From assembly GCA_003644265.1 (NCBI GenBank), contig QNBX01000002.1, forward strand, positions 1 to 64,000: a stretch of 64,000 nucleotides of DNA, given 5' to 3'. The notes beneath the pieces were generated by a model, which had not been told where the DNA came from, searched no databases, and worked only from the letters and a program-made list of their open reading frames with translations. The position numbers and the translations under genes are program-made. Of this stretch, positions 57,898 through 64,000 are shown piece after piece. Every line of letters begins with the position of its first letter. The stretch's first letter is position 1. This stretch comes from Planctomycetota bacterium (GTDB lineage Bacteria; Planctomycetota; B15-G4).

Positions 57898-59445
57898 TCA
57901 GTCACAGAAGCTGATCGAGACCGCGTTGCTGAACGCGAGCCCGAAGGGAGTGACGCCCGCGTCTTGCACCACGAACTGGGTGTAGGCTGTGGCGCCGAGG
58001 AACGAGAGGTCGTTGGGAACGGCTGCGGGAATGCTCAGGGCGCCTGCGCCGGGTGCGCCCGGCGCACCGCCCAGCGGCAGGAAGGACAGGAAGAACGGCA
58101 GGCTCATGTCCACCAGCAGGGTGCCGCCCTTGAAGGGCACGGCGGACGGACCGAAGCCGAGAATCCAGCCGACGGTTGAAGCGCCCACGCCGTTCGACAG
58201 CTCCAGCGTGTAGTCGGGGTTGCCCAGGCGGGGCGCGCCGCCGGAGCTGCCGTACACGGGGACGAACCCGCCGGTGCCGGGCGTGCCGGCGCCATAGGCG
58301 CTGTGGAAGGCGCAGTCGCCCAGGGTGCCGTTGAGCGTGGTGCTGCCCGCCACGAGCACCGATGTCTGCTCCAGCGTGCTGTAGGGCAGGGCGTAGGGCG
58401 GCTCGAACTCGACGTTCCAGGTTCCGTTGGGGACGACGACCTGGTAGTGCCCGCCGCCGTCGGTCTTGTCATTGCAGGTGGTGAGCTTGAACCCTGTCGC
58501 GCTGTCACGCACGTCGATGTCGACGCCGGCCAACCCGCCGCCGCCCGGGGCGCTGACGGTGCCCTGAAGCACCACGCCGAACTGGAGCAGGGTCAGGCCC
58601 AGGTTCACGTCGGCGCCGGCCACCACCACGGGGAACGACTGCCCCACCAGCTGCGAGCCAAACGTGGGGCAGACCTCGAACTCGTAGATTCCGTCGGGCA
58701 CCACCACGGAGGCCAGCCCCGCGGCGCTCGTGTTGTCCTGGGGCGTGTAGAGCGTCTGGCCTGTGACGGTGTCGACGGTGTCGGTGTCGGCTCCCGGGAC
58801 CGGCAGTCCACCCGGCCTCTGCACCAGGGTGATGATGCGGTGACCGTCCGGCAGCACCACGTCGCCGAGGTTGAAGTCGACGCTGGCGGCGACATCCAGA
58901 GCTTGTGACGCCAGCGTGGTGAACGTCACGGGTGTGGTGTCGAATCGGATCTCGAGCGCGCCCAGCGGAACGGCCAGGATGAAGTTGCCGAGCGCATCGG
59001 TGTTGTCACCGATCAGGTCGAGGTTGGTCCCCGTGGCCAGGTCGATCACGTCGAGGTTGACGCCTGCCACCGGCACGCCCTGGGCCGTCACGCAGCGTCC
59101 GGTCATGGTCACGCCCTGGAGCAACTCGACCGTGCCCAGGTTGCTTGTGCCCGCGACGGTGACGTCGACCAGGGTCGTGATGAGGTTGGGCGGGCTCGGG
59201 ATGAAGACGATGTTGAACACACCTCCGGGGATGACGGTCGTGCTGAAGCTGCCGTTGAGGTCCGTGCCGCCGTTGAAGACGTCGGGGTCGCCCCCGCTGC
59301 CCTCGTTGCACACGTTGATGTTCACTCCGGCCTGGGGCACGCCCAGGGCATCGACCACAACTCCGGTGATGAGCTGGGCTGGGACGCCGCCAGCGAGGGC
59401 GGCCAGGGCGAGGGCCCCGAGGGCAAACTGGGAGAGGGGGCGCAT
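57898..59445 (-). CDS. secreted protein with carboxypeptidase-regulatory/CnaB-like repeats and shared C-terminal domain
   Basis: 515 aa from ATG 59445 (GGAG 7 nt upstream). Signal peptide FALGALALAALAGGVPAQ. Four or five ~85-residue CarboxypepD_reg/CnaB-like beta-sandwich repeats, each starting like ITGVVVDALGVPQAGVNINV, VTMTGRCVTAQGVPVAGVNL and VVLQGTVSAPGGGGLAGVDI. The last ~135 residues hold the shared C-terminal domain (VPFKGGTLLVDMSLPFFLSF ... YTQFVVQDAGVTPFGLAFSN). Probably a surface stalk or adhesin-like protein. Just downstream on the same strand is the beta-helix/sulfatase pair (15-bp gap), so these may be one operon. Confidence 0.82.
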   Translation of the reverse strand: MRPLSQFALGALALAALAGGVPAQLITGVVVDALGVPQAGVNINVCNEGSGGDPDVFNGGTDLNGSFSTTVIPGGVFNIVFIPSPPNLITTLVDVTVAGTSNLGTVELLQGVTMTGRCVTAQGVPVAGVNLDVIDLATGTNLDLIGDNTDALGNFILAVPLGALEIRFDTTPVTFTTLASQALDVAASVDFNLGDVVLPDGHRIITLVQRPGGLPVPGADTDTVDTVTGQTLYTPQDNTSAAGLASVVVPDGIYEFEVCPTFGSQLVGQSFPVVVAGADVNLGLTLLQFGVVLQGTVSAPGGGGLAGVDIDVRDSATGFKLTTCNDKTDGGGHYQVVVPNGTWNVEFEPPYALPYSTLEQTSVLVAGSTTLNGTLGDCAFHSAYGAGTPGTGGFVPVYGSSGGAPRLGNPDYTLELSNGVGASTVGWILGFGPSAVPFKGGTLLVDMSLPFFLSFLPLGGAPGAPGAGALSIPAAVPNDLSFLGATAYTQFVVQDAGVTPFGLAFSNAVSISFCD

Positions 59446-59800
59446 GGGGAGACTCCGTAGAGGCGATGGGGTCCGCCGTTGGGGCGGTGGTGAGGGGCGC
59501 GGTTGGTGGCGCTTGTCCGCTGGTCCAAGTAGCAATGCCCGTGCCAGAGCGGGTGCGGGGCCTCACCGAGCCGCTTCAGCCCACAGCGCCCGATCCAGGC
59601 GGCGGGGGCGCATGTGGACTCCCCGCGGGTGACCAAATTCTGGACACGCCCACTGGAACGTGGACGAAGCGGCCGTTTCCAGCCCCTCCAACGGCGGGCG
59701 GCGGGCCCGGAGACCGTTCTTGGCTGATTGGCACCGGGGTTGCTGTAAGAGCTGCTTGAGCCCGGAGAGGCTCCGCTCCCCACCCCCTTGGCTGCTTCCC
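59446..59800. other. 355-bp divergent intergenic region
   Basis: Lies between the minus-strand repeat protein and the plus-strand glycosyltransferase operon. A weak sigma70-like site points right: TTGGCT (59720-59725), 18-bp spacer, TGTAAG (59744-59749). It ends in a GGAGAGG-type ribosome site ~30 nt before the ATG. No gene is seen. Confidence 0.4.
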
Positions 59801-60970
59801 ATGCGCATCCTGCTCTACAGCCACGACTCCTACGGGCTGGGCCACCTGCGTCGCTCCATGACCCTGGCCCAGGCCTTGGTGCAGGAACTGGCCAGCGCCT
59901 CGGTGCTGGTGGTGACCGGGTCTCCCTGCGCCACGCACTTCGCCCCGCCGCCGGGGGTGGAAGTGGTCAAGCTGCCCTCCATCACCAAGGACGATGCCGG
60001 TGTGCTGGTCCCGCGCACGCTGCGCGCCCACCTGGACGACGTGCTGGCCCTGCGGCGGGCCCTGCTGGGCGAGGCCTTTCGTGCCTTCGCGCCGGAGCTG
60101 CTGGTGGTGGATCACCGCATCGTGGGTCTGGGCGAGGAGCTGACCGGTGTGCTGGAGGCCGCGCGCCGCTCCGACGTGGCCACCATCCTGGGTCTGCGCG
60201 ATGTGATCGACAGCCCGGAGGCCGTAGCGCGGGAGTGGAGTCAACCCGCCGCGCGCAAGGCCCTGCGCAGCAGCTACGACCGCATCTGCATCTACGGCTG
60301 GCCCACGCTGTTCGATCATCGGCGCGAGTACCCGCTGCCCGCCGAGGTCGTGCCGCGGGTGGAGTTCACCGGCCTGGTGGTGCGCAATCCGCCGCGCCTG
60401 CGCATCCGTCCCTTGCCGCCCAGCCGCATGTCGGTGCTGGTGACCGTGGGCGGCGGCCAGGACGGGGGCTCCTCCATCGAGCGCTACATGTCCGCGTTGG
60501 AGCTGGATCCGCCTGACTGGGACAGCCGCATCCTGCTGGGGCCGCTGCTGTGCCGGGACGTGGCGCGTCGGGTGCGCCGGCGCGCCCGCATGCTGGGCGG
60601 CGTGGCCGTGCACGAGTTCAAGTCGGACGTGCCGCGTCTCTTGGCGGAGAGCGACGCGGTGGTGGCCATGGCCGGCTACAACACCACCGCCGAGATTCTG
60701 CAGAGCGGCACCCCCGCGGTGCTGCTGCCGCGCCTGGCTCCGCGTCGCGAGCAGCTCATCCGGGCCCAGCGCCTGGGGCGGCTGGGGTTGGTGCAGCCGC
60801 TGCCGCACGCCACGGCCGAGACCCTGCGAGGCGCGCTGGAGACCGCGCTGGCGCGCCCACGTCGTCCCGTGAGCAGCGTCCCGCTCGACGGCGCCGCGCG
60901 CTTCGTGCAGGTGGTCAAGGAGCTCATGGGCGCCAGCATCACCCCGATCAAGGAGGCCGCCTCGGCATGA
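59801..60970 (+). CDS. MurG-like glycosyltransferase (GT-B)
   Basis: 389 aa from ATG 59801 (MRILLYSHDSYGLGHLRRSM). GT-B fold of the GT28/UDP-sugar group: the N-terminal Gly-rich loop SYGLGHLRRS, a hinge around FTGLVVRNPPRL, and the donor-binding block MAGYNTTAEILQSGTPAVLL. Family members of this 'glycosyltransferase-like, YjiC/MurG' type often act in surface-glycan clusters. First gene of a run of overlapping genes. Confidence 0.88.
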   Translation: MRILLYSHDSYGLGHLRRSMTLAQALVQELASASVLVVTGSPCATHFAPPPGVEVVKLPSITKDDAGVLVPRTLRAHLDDVLALRRALLGEAFRAFAPELLVVDHRIVGLGEELTGVLEAARRSDVATILGLRDVIDSPEAVAREWSQPAARKALRSSYDRICIYGWPTLFDHRREYPLPAEVVPRVEFTGLVVRNPPRLRIRPLPPSRMSVLVTVGGGQDGGSSIERYMSALELDPPDWDSRILLGPLLCRDVARRVRRRARMLGGVAVHEFKSDVPRLLAESDAVVAMAGYNTTAEILQSGTPAVLLPRLAPRREQLIRAQRLGRLGLVQPLPHATAETLRGALETALARPRRPVSSVPLDGAARFVQVVKELMGASITPIKEAASA

Positions 60971-62217
60971 CCGCACCCAAAGTGACGTACCTGCTCAAGA
61001 AATTCCCGCGGCTCTCGGAGACCTTCATCCTGAACGAGCTGCTGGCGCTACAGGGCCAGGGGCTGGAGCTGTCGGTGCTCTCCCGGCGCGAGCCCGACGA
61101 CGAGCCGCGCCACCCCGAGCTGGCCGGCCTCGGCGCGCCCGTGGATGTGCTCCCCAGCTGGCGCTCGCTCGACCCTTGGAGCCTGCTGTTCGGCGCCGAC
61201 GTCGAGCTGCGTGAAGCGCTCGCCACGCGGCTCCCGGGCGTGTTGGCCAGCTTCGGCGCCTTCGGCCACCCGCGCATGCCGTCGCTGTTGGCTGAGGCCG
61301 TGTACCTGTTCGGCCGCTGTCGCGAGCAGGGCGTGCGGCATCTGCACGTGCACTTCGCTACCGATGCCGCCGTGGTGGCCTGCTTGCTGGAGGCGTTGGG
61401 CGGTCCCGGCTACAGCCTGACCCTGCACGCCAAGGACATCTACCGCGAGACGGTCGATCCGGCGCTGTTGGCGCGCCTGGTCGGCAACTCGCGCTTCAGC
61501 GTGACCGTGTGCGACGCCAACGTGCGCCACATCACGCAGTTGCTGGGCGAGGCGGCCGCGCGCCGCCTGCGACGGCACTACAACGGCATCGACGTGTCCG
61601 CCTTGTCGGACGCGCCCACCCACCCGGGCGCGCGCGACGCCGAACACATCCTCGCGGTGGGCCGGCTGGTGCCCAAGAAGGGCTTCTCATACCTGCTGGA
61701 GGCGATGTCGCAGCTGCTCCCGCGGCGCCCCGGGCTGCGCCTGACCCTGGTGGGCGACGGCGACGATCGCCCTGCGCTGGAGGCCCGCTCGGCCGAGCTG
61801 GGGCTGTCGTCCGTCGTGACCTTCACGGGTGCCCGGGACCAGGGCGAGGTACGCAAGCTGCTGTCCCACGCCACGCTCATGGCCCTGCCCTGCGTGGTGG
61901 CCGAGGACGGCAACCGCGACGCCCTGCCCACCGTGCTGCTGGAGGCCCTGGCCGCGGGGCTGCCCGTGGTGAGTACGCCGGTGACCGGCATCCCGGAGAT
62001 CGTGGACGACGGCCGCGCCGGGCGCCTGGTGCCCGAGCGTGATGTCGCCGGCTTGGCCCGGGCCCTGGACGAGCTGTTGAGCGACGCCGACGAACGCGGG
62101 CGCCTGGCGCGGGCCGGGCGGCAGCGCGCGCGACAGCTCTTCAACATGCACAGCAATGCCAGCGTGCTGGCGGAGTGGTTCCGCCACGCGGTCCCCGAGA
62201 GGGCCGCAGTGTGCTGA
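60967..62217 (+). CDS. glycosyltransferase family 4
   Basis: 416 aa, start overlapping the previous stop (ATGA). N-terminus VTYLLKKFPRLSETFILNEL is the WcaL/AmsK-type colanic-acid-like GT4 start. The C-terminal half has ILAVGRLVPKKGFSYLLEAM, LTLVGDGDDRPALEARSAEL, VTFTGARDQGEVRKLL and the donor-site motif EDGNRDALPTVLLEALAAGLPV, with the two Glu typical of retaining GT4 enzymes. Transfers a sugar to a surface or secreted glycan. Confidence 0.94.
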   Translation: MTAPKVTYLLKKFPRLSETFILNELLALQGQGLELSVLSRREPDDEPRHPELAGLGAPVDVLPSWRSLDPWSLLFGADVELREALATRLPGVLASFGAFGHPRMPSLLAEAVYLFGRCREQGVRHLHVHFATDAAVVACLLEALGGPGYSLTLHAKDIYRETVDPALLARLVGNSRFSVTVCDANVRHITQLLGEAAARRLRRHYNGIDVSALSDAPTHPGARDAEHILAVGRLVPKKGFSYLLEAMSQLLPRRPGLRLTLVGDGDDRPALEARSAELGLSSVVTFTGARDQGEVRKLLSHATLMALPCVVAEDGNRDALPTVLLEALAAGLPVVSTPVTGIPEIVDDGRAGRLVPERDVAGLARALDELLSDADERGRLARAGRQRARQLFNMHSNASVLAEWFRHAVPERAAVC

Positions 62218-63254
62218 TCGCGTCGGTCAACCAGGACCGTGGCATCAAGCCGGGCGCCGACAAGGGCGCCGCGGTGCACCAGGCCGCCATGCGCGCCGCG
62301 CTGGCGGGCTGCGGCGCGCGCGTGCTCGAGGTGGACGCCAGCGACGACGCCGCCGTGGCCGCCGCGTTGGAGCAGGCCGAGGGCCTCAACCTGGTCTACG
62401 AGCGCTACGCCTTGGGCTGCGGTGTGGCCGGTCGGGTGGCGGCCGACTTGGGTGTGCCGCACGTGCTGGAGGTGAACGCGCCGCTCCTGGACGAGGCCGC
62501 GCGCCATCGCGGCGCGCTGGCGGACGCGGCCGCGCGACAGCGCGAGCAAGAGATCCTGCGTCGTGCCACGATTCTGCTGGCGGTCTCGAGCGAGGTGGCG
62601 CGCTGGCTCAAGCAGGAGGGCGTGTCGCCCGAGCGCGTGCGCGTGCGCCCCAACGGCGTGGACCCGCAGCGCTTTCACCCCGGGCTGCGGACGCGAGACG
62701 ACGACACCTTCGTGCTGGGCTTCCACGGCCGGCTGCGTCCCTGGCACGGCTTCGAACACCTGGTGGACGTGTTCGCGCGCTTGGTGTCACGAGGCCTGCC
62801 CGTGCGCTTGGAGGTGGTGGGCCGCGGCGACTACGCCGAACTGCTCGCCGCCCGGCTGCCCCCGGAGTCCTGGCGTGTGACGCCCTGGGTTCCGCACGCG
62901 GAGGTCGGGGCGCATGTGGCGCGCTTCGACGCCCTGGCGCTGACCTACTCCCCCGATGGCCCCTGCTACTTCTCCCCGCTCAAGCTGCTGGAGGCCATGG
63001 CGGTGGGTGCGGTGCCGCTGGTGCCCGACCTGGGTGATCTGCCGGCGCTCGTGCGCCACGGTCGCGACGGTGTCGTCTACCTGGCGGGCGACTGGGACGG
63101 GCTCGAGCAAGCGCTGACTGGTCTCATTCTGCGCCGCGAGTGGCGCGATGAGCTGGGCGCCGCCGCCGCCGCCAGCGCCCGCGGTCGCACCTGGGAGGCC
63201 CTGGCCCAGGAGGTGCTGGAGCTGGTCCCGGCGCGGCGGAGCGCGGCTCCATGA
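62211..63254 (+). CDS. glycosyltransferase family 4
   Basis: 347 aa from GTG 62211, overlapping the previous stop by 7 bp. GT4 features: LEVNAPLLDEAARHRGALAD, VRVRPNGVDPQRFHP, LGFHGRLRPWHGFEHLVDVF and the donor site TYSPDGPCYFSPLKLLEAMA. It is slightly short for GT4, with an N-terminus that begins directly at the first strand (LIASVNQDRGIKPGADKGAA). Confidence 0.92.
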   Translation: MLIASVNQDRGIKPGADKGAAVHQAAMRAALAGCGARVLEVDASDDAAVAAALEQAEGLNLVYERYALGCGVAGRVAADLGVPHVLEVNAPLLDEAARHRGALADAAARQREQEILRRATILLAVSSEVARWLKQEGVSPERVRVRPNGVDPQRFHPGLRTRDDDTFVLGFHGRLRPWHGFEHLVDVFARLVSRGLPVRLEVVGRGDYAELLAARLPPESWRVTPWVPHAEVGAHVARFDALALTYSPDGPCYFSPLKLLEAMAVGAVPLVPDLGDLPALVRHGRDGVVYLAGDWDGLEQALTGLILRREWRDELGAAAAASARGRTWEALAQEVLELVPARRSAAP

Positions 63255-64000
63255 AGCTGTTCGGCGACGGGCTTCGCTCGCTGGCGGTGGCGCGGCGCTT
63301 TGTCCCGTGGCTGGCGGAGCATCGGCTGCGCCTGGCAGGTGTCGCCGGAGCCGGGTTGGCGGCTGCGGCGCTGGAGGTGCTACGGCCCTGGCCGATTCAG
63401 GCCTTGTTCGACTACGCCCTGGTGCCCTCGGGGGAACCGCCTCTGCCCTTCGGCAGCGTGGTCGCGTTGTGCGTGTCGGCGTCGCTGCTGGTGATCGCAG
63501 CCCGCGCCGCGGTGGAGTACTGGGGCGCGCTGCGCCAGGCCGAGGTGGCCCACGACGTGACCCGCAGCCTGCGCCGCCACGTGTTCGAGCAGCTCACCAA
63601 GCTACCCCTCTCGTTTCATGCCGCCAACAAGTCCGGCGACATGATCGTGCGGCTCATGGGCGACGTGCCCATGCTGCGCACCATGCTGGTGGACTCGGCC
63701 GTTGCGTTGCTCTCGCGCGTGATGCTGGTGCTGGCCACGCTCGGCGTCATGCTGGCCATGGACCCGCTGTTGACGCTGGTCATCTGCGCCGTGATCCCCG
63801 TGCTGTTCCTGGTGGTGCGGATGATCTCGCGCCGTATCACCAGCGCGGTGCGCAAGCAGCGCAAGAAGGAAGGCGCCATGGCCGACTGGCTGCACGAGGC
63901 CGTGGCCGGCGTGGCGGTGATCCAATCGCTGGGGCGGGGGCCGGACGCCGTGCGGCGCTTTGCACGCAGCAGCCGCTCAGAGGCCCGCGCCGGCCTCAAG
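63251..64000 (+). CDS. ABC exporter (transmembrane + ATPase type), 5' part only
   Basis: The first 250 codons reach the window edge without a stop. The start overlaps the previous stop (ATGA). An N-terminal transmembrane domain of the MsbA/lipid-flippase type (LRPWPIQALFDYALVPSGEP, FHAANKSGDMIVRLMGDV, AMADWLHEAVAGVAVIQSLG) is seen; the ATPase half lies beyond the edge. Placed directly after three glycosyltransferases, it most likely exports or flips their glycan product. Confidence 0.9.
   Translation, partial: MKLFGDGLRSLAVARRFVPWLAEHRLRLAGVAGAGLAAAALEVLRPWPIQALFDYALVPSGEPPLPFGSVVALCVSASLLVIAARAAVEYWGALRQAEVAHDVTRSLRRHVFEQLTKLPLSFHAANKSGDMIVRLMGDVPMLRTMLVDSAVALLSRVMLVLATLGVMLAMDPLLTLVICAVIPVLFLVVRMISRRITSAVRKQRKKEGAMADWLHEAVAGVAVIQSLGRGPDAVRRFARSSRSEARAGLK

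Overview
The window is about 64 kb of very GC-rich (roughly 70%) bacterial chromosome, densely packed with ordinary genes on both strands. No tRNA, rRNA, CRISPR array, intact insertion sequence or phage gene was seen. The gene content points to a Gram-negative-type, envelope-rich environmental bacterium, most likely a planctomycete-like lineage. The reasons are several Thr-type sulfatase-like lipoproteins, large secreted proteins sharing one C-terminal domain, a bacterial topoisomerase VI pair, menaquinone synthesis by the futalosine route (mqnA), and a TonB-dependent receptor that implies an outer membrane. The lineage is inference; no rRNA or ribosomal protein marker is present.

Left part (1-15 kb): a cut-off SLC13/RCK transporter, a phosphodiesterase-like lipoprotein, a ClpP paralogue, a HEAT-repeat secreted protein, a two-domain iron-type ABC permease, a sulfatase-like lipoprotein, an ArsC-family protein with an in-frame UGA that looks like selenocysteine, cysteine dioxygenase, topoisomerase VI A and B, MqnA, and a secreted gluzincin-like protein that lacks one zinc ligand.

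Middle (15-42 kb): a lemA-TPM-TPM operon whose second gene probably starts at CTG, a Ser-rich secreted protein, a GNAT enzyme, a UvrD/PcrA helicase, an ArsR-methyltransferase regulator followed by metH, a TonB receptor-YfiR-hybrid kinase operon, a GH2-type glycosidase with PA14, a subtilase, thiC with a TPP riboswitch, and a CHAD domain split over two overlapping genes divergent from a Ppx/GppA phosphatase.

Right part (42-64 kb): small secreted and metabolic genes, a short degraded region (46.3-47.6 kb), two large secreted proteins of which one is a cupredoxin plus beta-propeller, a sulfatase/beta-helix lipoprotein pair, a CnaB-like repeat protein, and a run of three glycosyltransferases overlapping the start of an ABC exporter cut by the window edge.

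Two observations stand out. First, the UGA-containing ArsC-family gene at 8536-8871 has a Shine-Dalgarno site, a full-length family match on both sides of the UGA, and a SECIS-like hairpin at the right distance. Second, at least four secreted proteins, plus one gene remnant, share a C-terminal beta-rich domain whose clearest copies carry a PFKGG-type motif followed by a Q...D...SN signature. This is a candidate surface-sorting or surface-anchoring module.
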